This document shows positions 23,101-34,529 of a DNA stretch of 64,000 nucleotides, piece after piece. The position numbers and the translations under genes were made by a program. The DNA lies in the NCBI GenBank assembly GCA_012932865.1, contig SAXG01000014.1:828740-892739 (forward strand), read 5' to 3'. The notes below the pieces were generated by a model. The model had not been told where the DNA came from. It was given only the letters and a program-made list of their open reading frames with translations, and did not search any database. Position 1 is the stretch's first letter. Each line of letters begins with the position of its first letter. The stretch comes from Amylostereum areolatum (lineage: Eukaryota; Basidiomycota; Agaricomycetes; Russulales; Stereaceae).

Positions 23101-24073
23101 TGTACAATGAAATGATTGGTTAGAAGAGCTGAAGTGCATATGGAAGAAACACCAACACACTGGAAAAAGCCTTGCCATAGAACCACTCCTCCCCCAATAC
23201 CCAAAGCGCCCTTAGGACCTGGATCCAGGAAGAATACGCTCCTCTTCTGGCTGTATGCGGCCGCTTTCCTGTGTTTACTTAGATCAGTGAAGGTCTGCCG
23301 TTCCCTTTAAATAATACATACCGGCGCGGGTATTCATTGAGCAAAGACTGCAGCAAGTTAACGCGTACTGGATCCATCGGCGAGTCGCTGTCGAGATTCC
23401 ATCTAAGAGCAACAAAAAGAGTCAAGCTAGAGATATAAGACAAGACGGTAGACCATGACGTACGCAGGAATCTCTGCAACACGTACGAGTTCAACTTCAT
23501 ATTCGGTGCCAACAAGTTTTTGTTGAGTTTGAGCTTGCCCAGCCCCTGGACCATCGTTCTTCGGGACGCGCACTCGCAACTGATAGGTCGAGGTTATTGT
23601 CAGATAAAATAGCGAACACGCAGTGGTTACCATCGACGAAGTCGCAGGAGCGAGGTCACGCTTATGGGAAAAGAATAGATCTACACCGTCGAACGCGCCG
23701 TTGGGGTCCAATAGGCCATTAAACTGCAGCTGATCAATGATTATACGTCTGAGTTTAGGGAATTTGGGGTCAGGATTGATCGCTGTGAAAGAAGTTTACG
23801 TTGGGCACGGTGAACTGATTCGGTAGGGCAGAAAACGTACAGGCAACTGAAAAAGGATGCACATGAGGAGAATATCATTGACGGCTGGAAATGTAACAAC
23901 TTACTCTTGTATTGATACCAAGTCGAAGCCCTCCCGACAGAGAGCTTGAACATGTTCGTGTCGATTGTTACACGTGCACGATTTGGAAGGGCTGGTCCTC
24001 GAGGACCACCACCTCGGCCACCACCCCGACCACCACCTCGACCGCCACCACGATTACCTTGGAAATTGGACAT
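20197..24073 (-). CDS. Argonaute (QDE-2/AGO-like)
   Basis: Small-RNA-guided silencing protein. It starts at ATG 24073 with an RGG-rich tail of about 30 residues (RGGGRGGGRGGG). The N domain follows (RRIIIDQLQFNGLLD). A PAZ-side segment has MIPAEFCEIVPGQRYMRQL. The MID domain has VVFLPNNASELHKSIKYWGD and NARLGGINSVPKQN. The PIWI domain has the first catalytic Asp in LGLDVTHPGPG with SVAGLVASHD, the second in LIFYRDGISEGQ, and the metal-binding His in RPAHYTILKRA, followed by YYLCHVCAQTTRSVSVPAP. The last exon ends IHNNMAGKLHWL. The DDH triad therefore appears complete, consistent with slicer activity. At least ten small introns were seen; I did not verify every junction. HAT1 is 340 bp upstream in the same direction. 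Confidence 0.9.
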
Positions 24074-24412
24074 CGATTTAGGGGCTGGGGTTTCACCGAA
24101 CGCGAGCTGGAGGTGACGAGGGTACGAGGAGAAGGAGAGGGCGCCTCGTGCCCACCCTCGATGCGCGTTATATATGTCGAAGACGGTGAGGTGCTACTCG
24201 ACGTGGTCATCCTCACCGTCCCTTCATCCTCGGATCGATTTGCTATATCAACCTCCGATCACCCTCTGCCCAACCATCGATCTGTTTCCCATATGGCATA
24301 TTCGATCCATGCGCGCGAGTCCATCGGGGAGCATTCATATAACAGGTAAGTAGTCAAACATCAGCAAAGACGATCCAAGGCGAAGGGTGCCAACTCAAGG
24401 ATACCACTAGGT
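24074..24412. promoter_or_regulatory. Spacer between HAT1 and Argonaute
   Basis: About 340 bp holding the HAT1 3' end and the Argonaute upstream region on the minus strand. No other gene seen. Confidence 0.4.
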
Positions 24413-26183
24413 TTAAATCATTGAAAGTAAACGTTGATAGTCCGCCTGCAGACTATGGAAGGTCTCTTCTAGCTTCTCAAGGCGGTCCTTATCCTCCAAC
24501 TGTACCAGAATTTCCTACAAGATTTGTCAGCATTGATACCACTTCGAAAGACGCAGTGCATACATAGTTAAAGCGGTAGAGCCGTTCTTTGACCTGCAAC
24601 CGGTATGCGCGCGTAGCGCGTGGGTCAGAAGGATCTAGATGGAGGAGAAGTAGCATCTCGATCAGTCGATGGTACTGTCGCTGGAGTGATCGGTTAGGCG
24701 ATGTAGGCAAAACATGCATAGCAAGACGTACGCCCGCGATCTTCAAATCTTTCCGCCATTTTTCCATCCACACTTTGTCGGAAGGAGGTCCTAATTTCCC
24801 CTTGACTTTTGCGCCGCTCTTGCCCATCTTTCGTCCTCGTCCAACGCCGCCAACCTTTCCACCCCCGCTCGAGGATGTTATTCCGGAACTGCCGAATGCT
24901 TCTCCCATGAAAGTGGTATGGCCGAGGAGCATGCGAAGGTCATTGCGGTCACGTAGGTCCTCGAATGCCTCAGCTGGGTCCTCCACGGTGAGTTCTGCTA
25001 TTTGAGGCTGTGACATTACATATCGATATATTGCGTCGTAGAGGCCAGCTGTCTGTCTGTTAGCAAATGAGGCGCGAAAGGCGAGGTGAGGAAGGCTTAC
25101 AACCGTGGCCTTGGTGCTGAAACGGAGGTAAGATGACAAACTGGCTGGAGGGAAATGAGTATAGGAAGCCGGTGGTAAAACAGAAAACGCACCTTAGTCG
25201 CAGACGAACCTTGTCAGGGAAGCACCAGAAAGGATACAAGGTTGAATAACCTATGAAATGATACGTCTCCGACTCGGGATCTCCGCTACGCTTCCTCTTT
25301 TCGTATCTAGTGCGTTACTGTTCAGTGAGGCTTAAAAGAGACATGCAGCAAAAAACACCCACAGAACAACGAACTCCCAAGGATCCTCCCCTTCACTTAT
25401 ATATGACCCAGCCTCAATATACAGAAGTATGAATAACTGCATGCGACGGTGATATTCTTTGAACCCGGGGGTTTCCCATTTGGCCTACTCGACACCATGT
25501 ATCAGCTATTGACAACGACAACGCGCGACGAGCTTACTGACATGCCAAACCTCGTATACAATCACATCATCGTCCTCTTCCGGTAATGATGTTTCTACTC
25601 CTTTTCCCTTGGAAGAAGATGTCGGTGACAAACGGGTGTAAGAGTGTATCCTCTCTCCCAATGGTCGGAAGGTCTCCGCGTCTTCCTCTACGCGGGCGAG
25701 GAATTCCCCTTCATTTGTGTAGTAGCCTTCGGGGATGTACTTATCGAGGGTCCCCCGGACGTCATCAATGGTGGAAGAGGACGCGAGGGACGAGTATCTG
25801 ACGTTCAGATACTGTGCTAGGGAGCCAGACGCAAAGCGAAGCTGCCAGTCTCCAATCGTCAGACATGCAGTCAGGCAGAGTTGAAGAAATAGGGGACACA
25901 CATCTATAACAAGATCACGATAACCATAGAGCTTTTCGTCCTCCCCATAGATCTACAATCATGTTAATGCATGATGCCACGGAGCTTCGGAGGACGCACC
26001 GGATATGTGAATGTTGGGTGAAACCCCTCATAAGACTCGTTATCACCTAGCACCTCCTGGTCTCTTGTTGCACGCACTGTTTCGCCGAAATGAGCTTCAG
26101 ACGAGGTCGCTGGTCTACAACAGACGTTACGAACCTAAGGAGAGCGTGAGCGCCTCGTTCGAATCTGTAGTCCAGTCGGCCAT
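24413..26183 (-). CDS. HAT1: Histone acetyltransferase type B, HAT1
   Basis: Catalytic subunit that acetylates newly made histone H4 (K5 and K12 in known members) before chromatin assembly. From ATG 26183: MADWTTDSNEALTLSL, then EGFHPTFTYP|IYGEDEKLYGYRD, the HAT1 N-terminal domain, and LRFASGSLAQYLNVRYSS. The GNAT acetyl-CoA site is split by an intron: FVILPPFQHQGHGSGLYDA. Then VEDPAEAFEDLRDRNDLRML and the C-terminal VKERLYRFNEILVQLEDKDR, ending LLSMI. One extra G near 26134 (minus-strand TTAGG) breaks the first exon; without it LSLVRNV continues in frame. All other junctions are GT-AG. Confidence 0.9.
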
Positions 26184-26639
26184 TTATACGCCTGCGTTGC
26201 ATTCAAAAGATGCATGTAATCGTTCCCCATTACCATCAGTGATAAATGAGGGAAAGGACGCGTCTCACCACACCAGCCGAACGATGCTTTGGAAAGCCGT
26301 CCAGTTGAAAGTTGGGCAAACTAAGGCTGCGAAAGACGCGGGAGGACGATATCACCGTTTTGATCTGTGCGCACTTGCAGTAGGGATGTGTGTGCCGATA
26401 GACGGTAAGGGGGACGTGGTTCAGTTTGGATTCAGCGTCACGACGTCGAAGGTTGAAGGTTGAAGACGCGTCTGTGAGACTGTGGCTGAGCGACGCGCGC
26501 GCTCGACGTTCAACAATGAGCAGTTCTCCCACGCTTTCGCCGCCTGGCCACATAGAACACACAAATTCAGTCCATTATAATGTGTATACCCATACAACAT
26601 AGGAAAGATGCCAGTACGCAGTACAAAAAGACTCCCTCC
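26184..26639. other. Intergenic
   Basis: About 450 bp upstream of HAT1 and downstream of the next minus-strand gene. Short frames only. Confidence 0.4.
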
Positions 26640-27825
26640 TCATTCCAAGCTTTCATCCATCGAGAAGTCTGGCATGACTCGTTCTCTATCCGCCTTGGAC
26701 ATGAGGAGAGCGAACGACCGTTTCCAAATCATGCAGGCCTTTTTCTTCCCATGAGTTAGCGTCTCAACGTGCTTGACCGTTTCCATCACCGCGCTCCACA
26801 CGTCGTACTGGAAGCCGAATTCGTTTGAGACGATGTCACGGTCGATGACCTCCAGGGGGAGGCCAAACACTTCCACGACATCGGTGACGACGCCCATGAA
26901 CACCTCCGAGACGTGCAAATAGTCCTTGGGGACCTCCATCATATCATCCGAGTCCTCCTGCAGAAAGAAGTCTTCAATACAACAAACGACAGATGCCGCC
27001 GCGACCTTACTCACGAGGAAAGAAAATTCTGCCAGCGTGATGCCTAAGAACAAGTGGTGGAGGGTTTCAAGTGTTCCTCGGAGTAGCATGGCTGGGCGAC
27101 AGCAGTCAGCGGTAGGCTACAGATATAGGGGGAAATTCTCATACCTCGCGCCCACGGCAACACCATCGACACGGTATAGTCCTCAAGGTGAGGGAACAGA
27201 ATATGCCGCACGCCAACAGGTATAGTCTTGTAGTGATCCACTAGTGTGTGCAAGTCGTTCGCAGTATCCGGAGGTTCCGTGAAGTCCATTATATCGTCGG
27301 TCCATAGCCTTGATAGCGCAAAACAAGACAGGAGGGATTTTATAATGCCTATGATAGGGATACGCGGTTTTCGAATGACGCGGTTGTTCAGAAAGCGAGG
27401 AACAGGGACTTCGAATAGACGATTGGGGAAAGTGTGGGCGAGTTCTGAGTAGCGACGTAGCAGTGATATAGACTTCTTGTAGTCGCTTAGTGCAAAAGAT
27501 GAAGTTCGACATGTATGCACTGAGTTCTTGACAGTGCGTACCTTTTATGTCCTAGGGGAAAGTCTCCACCCCAGAGCACGGTCATATATTTCACGGTGCA
27601 AGCTCTGAAGGTTCTGGATACCTTCAGCAAGATCAGTACTGCATCCCACTCCTTCGCTGATTGTGGCAAAAGTAAGAGGTCAGACAAGAAAACAGCCAAG
27701 ACCATGCCGATGATATCATGTGTGAGCTCTGTAGGGAGAAGGGGACCGAGTTGATCGACGACTGCCGTATGTACCGGCGCAGGCAAAGTAGCGTGGGCCA
27801 TCTTAGAACTGGGTTTTCTAGGCAT
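26640..27825 (-). CDS. Unnamed four-copy family, member A
   Basis: Not a family I can name. From ATG 27825: MPRKPSSKMAHATLPAP, then the family core LLPTELTHDIIGMVLAVFL, WDAVLILLKVSRTFRAC and YMTVLWGGDFPLG. After an intron, YKKSISLLRRYSELAHTFPN and IPIIGIIKSLLSCFALSR. After another, MLLRGTLETLHHLFLGITLA, and in the last exon the ending WKRSFALLMSKADRERVMPD. The N-terminal LPTEL-helix resembles an F-box but I cannot confirm it. Exon layout matches members B-D at 34530, 51474 and 52954. The protein is roughly 330 residues, soluble, and largely helical. Confidence 0.78.
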
Positions 27826-28358
27826 CTTGGGATGGGAGATGGAGGGAGAGTGGAAGTGGCAGCAGTTCAGTTTGCTCTGAATCCCGGACCTAGTTTGAAG
27901 CGCCCGGTCACGGGACCAATAAACGAACTGGAACTGAAGTCGAACGCGGTCGACTAGGGTCGACTCTACATTCAATATTTCACCGAGAATGACCGGAGTA
28001 ATATGGCGGTTCAAAGATGCATAAAATAGTCCATTGGTGAAGCCGAAACATCCAATCTATAGCAGATCCGACCCAAGTCAAAGTAAGGAACCTATTATAA
28101 AGCTACTGGGTGCAAAACGGCTAAGAACATCAATGAGCATACGGTGTCATGGGAAAGAAAGCAAACAAATGGCCTTGTAAGTATTAGGTTCAAAGGCCAC
28201 AAGCGGAAAGGGTCTGGTAGAAGTCAAGGCTATAGAGGATATCGGTGCACCCAAACGCGGTGAGCGCAGCAGGTTATGTCCGCGAAAAGGCTCGCCACGA
28301 TGCCTCCGATGATGCTGATGCATGCCTTGATGAGCGAGGCCAAGCAGGCGCTATAGTA
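27826..28358. other. Intergenic
   Basis: About 530 bp upstream of family member A, also holding the 3' region of the small secreted protein gene. No gene supported. Confidence 0.4.
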
Positions 28359-28983
28359 TCAGAAACCATGAGTATCGTTCGCGCCCTTGGAGATTCGTAT
28401 GAGAACGTACTCAACGGCGCTGTAAAGCGCGTCCAATAGACCTTCAATGTAGCCACACGCGTTCTTCGCGGCGATACATGCACTCACACAGAGCTGTACG
28501 CATGCGGCCGCATCAGCCAGGCTGATCCAGGGAGGGGGGGGGGGGGGGGATCCGCTTACGCTGACGATCTCCGCAATGGCATATATAACGGGGCCGATGG
28601 TGAACGCTCCTTCGAAGTAAACGTCGCCAGAGTTGCATTTGTGAAGTGCGGCGTCGAACGCGCTCTGGATGTTGGCCGCAATCCCGCCCACTATGTCGAC
28701 AGTGACCATGTTAGGGTCCAAAGAATCTATTCAAACGTCAAATCAACGTCTGTCCGTACGGATAAGGGGTTCAAGACCTACAAAGAGGGTTGCAAGCTTC
28801 AGTCAATGAATCCTTGAGGTCTTCGAGCACGGCGGAAAGGGCGACGCTGGAGCCAGAGGAACGTTCACAGGTTGTGCAAGACGTGTTCACATCAGTAGAC
28901 GTCTGTTCAACGACGGGGGTTGCGCAGGTGAAGGTACCGAAAGCGAGGGCAGCGAATGTAGCGATCTTCATGAAGGAAATCAT
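28359..28983 (-). CDS. Small secreted cysteine-containing protein
   Basis: Likely extracellular protein of about 165-170 residues. It begins MISFMKIATFAALAFGTFTC, a typical signal peptide, with cleavage likely near ATPVVEQ; the inner ATG at 28971 is an equally good start. The first exon ends EDLKDSLTEACNPL. A GTAGGT intron follows, then a second exon (SLDPNMVTVDIVGGIAANIQ, HKCNSGDVYFEGAF), a second intron, and LCVSACIAAKNACGYIEGLL to the stop. Seven cysteines remain in the mature part. Intron 2 contains a run of 16 C (G on the plus strand, 28534-28549). No known domain; effector-like or structural roles are both possible. Confidence 0.65.
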
Positions 28984-29633
28984 AATGGTCAAGAGAGTGA
29001 AGACGAGGTTGCAAATAGTAAGCAACAGGGGGTAATGGGGGAGGAGAGAAACGTTTGGAGCTGAGGGTAAAAAGGTATAGGATAGAGTGGTTTTATACAT
29101 CCTCCATCGAAGCCTGGCCAGGCGAATGTTCTTCTTACTCCTAGCGGAATTTCGTGCCGTTGGACCTCGATTGCGTTCTGTCAATGTCAATCACAGAGCA
29201 CATGCTCATTCCAGTTCGTGTCGGTGATTGTGTCCCACTGAGATCCACCGAAGGTCCCATCAAGCCATCCACGGCATCTGCTCTTCGCCGAAGTATACCT
29301 GGATAGCAAAGAAGGAAATATATTTGTATTTGACACAACCAGATGTCTATGACTATCGAGCAACTCCCTACCTTGTTGGGGCAGCTGTCGGTCCGTAGAA
29401 TCCTCACTCACGGACCTGAGCTTGTTGACAGAGTTGAAACAACGAGATCTTCGTTGTAAGAGCTGAAACGCGGCATCCTCCGGAAGTTCAGCCCGCACGT
29501 TCTCCCCCGTACGGAGGAACCTGGAACCACGTCCGTTGTGACGATCTGTTCAAGTCCAAAAAACGCAGAGGGAAAGTTCTGGGGGAAAAAAAATAAATAG
29601 CCGTGGGAGATTGAAGAGGTCCGAGTGTTGAAG
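28984..29633. other. Intergenic
   Basis: About 650 bp. Short minus-strand frames at 29141-29498 lack recognisable content. Presumably the promoter of the secreted protein and the 3' region of the DUF6535 gene. Confidence 0.4.
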
Positions 29634-31733
29634 TTAATCTGCAGGATGCACTGGCGTCTCTAGGGTGGGATGGTCCGACGACGTACCATCGACAATGACG
29701 TCGACTTTGACCAAGGAACCGTTGGATAATTCCGTAGAGTCAAGGCTTGTCTTAACGTGGTCACACCAGTCCTCCCGTTCTGGCTCGACATAACCCTCTC
29801 CGTAGCCTCGGCCTGAATCCCTTGCGGAAGCTATATCCTCCTGCACCCGTACGAGCGCGCGTCGCATCTCCGGACTTGCACACGTCACGCCGAGTTTGTC
29901 GCCGATCACCTGGCAAGTGGTGGACTCGACGAGTGTGAAGACATCTTCTGGCAGCGACGGCAGGTACGGAAGAACCGACCGAAGTAGGCCTGTCACGGCA
30001 GCAGCTTTGACGTCGGCCTCGATCACTGCTTGCGCCCGTAGAACGTTCTCCGGGTCTTCCCGCTTGCTCTGTTTGAGCATCTTGCGCAAATTCTCCATCC
30101 TCGACTTTTCACCAGGAACAGCGTTGCTCAACTCAACGGCCCACGGCGACCACAGCGCTTGAGGGAATTGGTCACCGCGGGTGTTCATGTCCGTCCGACG
30201 ATTTTCGAGGACCATATGCACCAGTAGGGAAAGTGGCGCAGGGAGAGGTGTCGGACAAAATAGGATCCTTGACTGTCGTAAGGCGACAAAGAATGTCCAG
30301 AAGGGGCCCTAGTTGAAAGGTCCACCATAGGGCTGGTCTAGCTCCTTCGGAGGCATAGACATGGGGAACGGACCACAGCGCGCACATATATTCGGTGGCT
30401 CGGGGAGGCCGTAGGAGAGGAGTAAACGACGCCGCCGGATCGTATGGTGGTCTTGAAGTAAAGATATATAAACGCGAAAAATCCTCGCTGGTCGATAAGG
30501 TCGACGGCCAATGCATGGCTGTATTTTGTATCTTGCACAGATTGAATGAATCCTGGAATGCCTTCGAGCAGGAGGTCAGCCTTCGCGTGGTCATGGAGGT
30601 CCCCGAGCAATGTAAGGAAACCAGCGATGTCCAATTCCGCTTGCTCCCCTTCCTTGTGGAGCGGTCTTAACCCTGTCATGGATAAGAACTCTAACGGCCC
30701 TCGACGCTCCCGGTACATTATGTGTATAATCACCGGAAGGCCGCGGAAGAAGTGTTTGAGACTTCTTCTCCGAAAGGAAAGGTGAGGAAGGAAAGAGGCG
30801 ATCATGATACCCCGGAGGAAGGCCGTCAGGGGCGTTTGGTAGGGGTAGTATTGCCAACCCAGCGGCAGTGCGCTAAACATGATGTAGACTGCCGCTCCCG
30901 CCGACACAAACATGGAAGTGACAATGGCCACGGGACGATGGAGGGTGAAGAGAAGTTGAAGAAGACCAGCGAGGAAGAGGAGCACGGAGACATGGAGCAG
31001 AGCAGTAACAGATTCCACCGCGTCCTTCGGCCCGTACCGTTCTAACCCTTTGAAAAAGAAGATGTGCCTACGGCCTTTCATGCGTAGAAAATATGTGCCT
31101 TGTACGGTTCGGAAGTACGCCCGAGTCCACTGCTGGATAAGTGTGGCCACGAGAGCGCATGCGATGCTAAACACCAGGCTCGGGGCAAACAGAATGGTGA
31201 TCCGTACGGCCGATGCGACGGGCTGGAGCGACTGTGAGTTGTCTGGAGAGTTAAAAGCGGTCTTGTCCGCTTCGGCCGCGAGATGCTGAGAGATCTGCGA
31301 GAGAAGAGCGACCGCGTCGTCGCCAGAGTCGGGCTTGAGGCCCGTGTACGTCTCGACGAGGAACGCGGAGACCACCGCGGCAAAGAGGCCGGTCTGCGGA
31401 AAGTATAGCTTCAACATATGCGCACAGGATGGGGGAATGCATCAACGCACGAAAACCAGGATTCCGTCCATGTCCCCTCTCCAACCTTCCGTCATGTCCT
31501 TGTCGTGTTTGTCGGCATGAGGTAGGTAGAGGCTCCATACTTTGACCTAAGGATGAGAATGCTCAAATTCCTCTATATTATATGCGTGTGTGAGCGTTGG
31601 TAGAAAGGGGTGAAAGATGTGTTCGCCTTGCCTCGAGTAGTTGAATGGCGAGTCGATCCAGTACTACTATGGACTGTCTTGAGCTGGTTCGCTGGTCAAC
31701 GGAAGACTCGTCAGGCTGCGCAGCGCGTCCCAT
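29634..31733 (-). CDS. DUF6535 multi-pass membrane protein
   Basis: Basidiomycete family of unknown function. From ATG 31733: MGRAAQPDESSVDQ, and after a GC-AG intron (GAG|GCAAGG) VKVWSLYLPHADKHDKDMTE, GDMDGILVF, then LYFPQTGLFAAVVSAFLVET. That is the DUF6535 signature of a first membrane helix after a W...D-MD-x-LLVF lead. More helices follow: ILFAPSLVFSIACALVATLI, ALLHVSVLLFLAGLLQLLF and FVSAGAAVYIMFSALPLGW. The long C-terminal half is cytosolic-looking and helical (RMENLRKMLKQSKRE, VFTLVESTTCQVIGDKLG). Two single extra bases (near 30440, and a T-run near 30258) are needed to connect its three frames. Confidence is lower for that half. Confidence 0.75.
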
Positions 31734-32141
31734 GTCCAAAAATAGTGTGACATGTTGATATTGTGCGAATTAGAGGAACTCGGAGGTTATGAAGCAAAGG
31801 TCAAGAGTCAAGATCGTCAAGAACGTGAGCGCTTTAATTGCCAGGCTTCAATCAACGAGGATGTGCGATCACGTGATGGCCGCGAGGACGAATCCGACAC
31901 AAGTAAGGTAGGCCGCAAGCACATCCATCCTGTGTCATGTGCTCGTGACCCCGTGTGACAACTGAGTGACAAGTGACGGTTAGCGGCGACAAGTCCTCGA
32001 CAAGTCTTCGAGACTCCGGGGGCAAAGGAAAACCCATCTACGAGTAAGATTATGTACGGTATCGTGTAGTACGATTATTCTATGGTCTGTGTACAGAATA
32101 AACGAAAGTATATACCAGAATAACTGAGTTGAGCTGTTAAA
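31734..32141. other. Intergenic
   Basis: About 400 bp separating the DUF6535 gene from the transposon cluster. I see nothing coding. Confidence 0.4.
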
Positions 32142-32620
32142 TTAGGGTAGATTACCCTCTGCCAAATCTGCCATGAGAGTGTTGGGGAGAACACGATGGC
32201 CATGATACTTTTTCCCAGCCCACGCAGCTTGCTGACCAGTCAGCCCCTTTGAGTACGCGTCCACGAACTGGCGCGCGCGCATTGCATACCTGGGGGGAGA
32301 ACCTGAGTCAGGATTCCGGGGGTACAAAGGAGTCATTGAACGGACTCGGACTCACCGACACATCGAGACAAGCGGGATCGCCTCCAGCGTAGCCAAAACA
32401 TTTCGTTCCATGACCGCTTCCGATTTTGAAGGTGGATTGAGGCGTTAAACACGTTTTGTGTGCCCCCAACACTGCTCGATGGGATTCAGTTCACAGTGGA
32501 ACTTGGGCAAGAAAATGACCCAGAATCCGGCCATCCGGCATTCAGTTTCGAGAAGAGATTCTGCGTTCGCAAAGTCGGGCTGGTTGTAAAGTCCGCTGGA
32601 TGGGACGTCCCGGTGCTGCA
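32142..32620 (-). pseudogene. DDE transposase, C-terminal remnant
   Basis: End of a DDE-type fungal transposase. The minus strand reads LYNQPDFANAESLLETECRM, then the catalytic-region motif FLPKFHCELNPIEQCWGHTK. Next come AVMERNVLATLEAIPLVSM and, after a probable intron, FVDAYSKGLTGQQAAWAGKK and YHGHRVLP. The Glu of NPIEQCW is the third acidic position of such enzymes. A stop codon (TAA) interrupts it just after HTKRV, and the N-terminal part is cut off at 32621 by another element. It cannot encode an active enzyme. Confidence 0.75.
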
Positions 32621-32952
32621 TAAGGCTCCAATGTTATAGTCTATTTACTGTCTATAAACAGTTTATATGGTATAGTTTTACTATCTAGCTACCCCATCAG
32701 CTGTAGACAGTAAGTAGTGAGTATACTAGACAGTAAACCCTATCTAAAGTGGTGGTGTGTGGCATGCCTGTAGGTGCTACCAGGTGGAAGCTACTTATCA
32801 GCCTCTACTACACCTATCACACTCATGCCCAACTCTGGTGATTCTTTCAGCCATCTCAGCAGTCATTCTCAGCACCCATCTTCACATCTCCAGAGGTCCT
32901 AGAGCTCAATTGTTAGAAGGCCAATGAGGGGGGATATTGGAAACCTTTGGAA

Positions 32953-33342
32953 CATCAGTACTTTGGGAAATGACCTGACGCACCTGACGCACCTGACGCG
33001 CAGCTTCGGTTTCTTGGCAAATGGACAACATGCGGTTTCTCGGCAAATGGACAACATGAGGTTTCTCAACATCTTGACAATGATGGAGAACGAGCTTAGA
33101 CTCATCGAAAACAAGGCATATGAAGTCCATAGCTTCATAGAATGCTTAGAGATACATTTATCCTTACGCTAGAAAAGATATAACTTGAAAAGACCACCTC
33201 CATGACGAGAGGTAAATGCTTCAAACATTTTGGCTGCTCCTGACACCTGACAACCTGACGGGCGCTTAAACACTGTCGTCAGGAGCTCAGGTCGTTTCAG
33301 GGGCAGTCAGGAGCTGTCAGGTTGTTTCCCAAAGTACTGATG
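32953..33342. mobile_element. 390-bp MITE nested inside the hAT-like element
   Basis: Perfect 18-bp inverted ends: CATCAGTACTTTGGGAAA at 32953-32970 and its complement at 33325-33342. After two mismatches the arms match again (ACCTGAC), giving about 27 bp. Tandem CACCTGACG units follow the left end and related CAGGAGC/CAGGTTG units precede the right end. It has no coding content and appears to have inserted into the surrounding element. Confidence 0.7.
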
Positions 33343-33375
33343 AACCCTTAAAATGGTAGAAGATATATCATTCAT

Positions 33376-33609
33376 TTGTTCTATTTATGTGCACTTTATG
33401 ACTATAAACAGGAACATAAGGACCACTTTCTGGTCATCACGTGCATGGCCCAGGATTTTTCAGTAATTCCTGCTACCTTGGTGTCTGTTGAGTGCTTGTT
33501 CTCAGATGCTCGTCACATCTATACTGATACATGCTCATTACTAAAGGCTGAGACTATCTCAGAGCTTATGTGTACCAAACTCTACACTGAATTCTTTACC
33601 TCAATTTAA
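33376..33609 (+). pseudogene. hAT transposase dimerisation-domain fragment
   Basis: The plus strand reads FLVITCMAQDFSVIPATLVS, VECLFSDARHIYT, then LLKAETISELMCTKLY. These match the conserved C-terminal hAT dimerisation region (IPAT-x-x-VE-x-xFS, then L-x-x-ET-x-x-LMC). No start codon or upstream catalytic domain is present. It lies inside the 32621-33709 element and identifies its superfamily. Confidence 0.75.
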
Positions 33610-33709
33610 CTGTCTAAACTGTCTATCTACTGTCTGTTTACTGTTTAGTATAGTATACTATCTAGCTACCCCAATCTCACTAGACATAAACTATACAGTT
33701 GGAGCCTTA

Positions 33710-34529
33710 GACTGCTGCAGGGGTTCAGCAGACCTAGACCTGGACCCAGGATTTTCAAGCATGACCAGCTGAATATTTCCGGGTATGGCTTCACCATCCG
33801 AACCGTCTACAGGTTGACTACTACCAGGCAGATTATTTCCATGTCCGGTCTCGGTGACAGGCTGATCCTGAGGAGAACAGTGAGTCCCTTGGCTTCAGGT
33901 TCTACATGACCATTACTCACACCCTCTCCACTTGCTCTGCGTCCTGGCTGAGCCCAATGCCCAAGGTTTTTCGCTCGGCGAGACCTCTTGGTTGCTGGCA
34001 TTGGGCCCAACGGCGGTGGGTGCTCCCGTACAGAGCGAACGCGATGCGGCGACGGTGACGTTGACGCGGTCGAGACAGTCACGTGCTTTCCTTTTTTCCG
34101 TGTATAACCCCTGTGTACTCGAGAAATCTGAACTATATTTCAACCACCTCGTTTCTGCCAAATCGGCAACCTAAACCTCCTCGCGAATGCTCAAAACTGA
34201 ATGGTCTCGGTTTCAGAATTACGATATTTTCATTCCCCTAATAGCCTTATGATTTACATGCTAGAGTAACGAAAAGTAACGCTTTTGCACGTGACACAGG
34301 ATGGATGTGCTCGCGGCCTACCTTACAATTTCCCTTGTATTCTCCCCTGCGCTATCCTACAAAACCCTGTGGAGAAACGTACAACCAGTGTTACGTGCAT
34401 ATCATAAGCCCAAGTACGGTGGTATAGAAAGGAACCCGGGGCCACAATGACATAAGTTAGACTCTTAGAGCACAATAAGTTACGCGCGCACGTTGACGTC
34501 GAGCGCAGTTATTCCAACTTCCTCAGGCC
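33710..34529. other. Possible transposase 5' remnant and intergenic
   Basis: A minus-strand frame at 34082-33807 with a basic stretch (PATKRSRRAKNLGHW) might be the N-terminal end of the DDE transposase whose C-terminus lies beyond the nested elements. This is weak. The remainder up to 34529 shows nothing. Confidence 0.3.

Larger units (their letters stand above)
32621..33709. mobile_element. hAT-like deletion element with TIRs
   Basis: A 1,089-bp element inserted in the DDE remnant. Ends are inverted repeats: left TAAGGCTCCAATGTTATAGT, and reverse complement of right TAAGGCTCCAACTGTATAGT. Both arms are A/T-rich, with CTGTCTA motifs and a shared internal block CTATCTAGCTACCCCA near each end (about 32681 and 33658, same orientation). 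It encodes only the end of a hAT transposase, so it is a deletion derivative. The flanks share GCTGCA but offset, so no clean 8-bp target duplication is visible. Confidence 0.7.
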
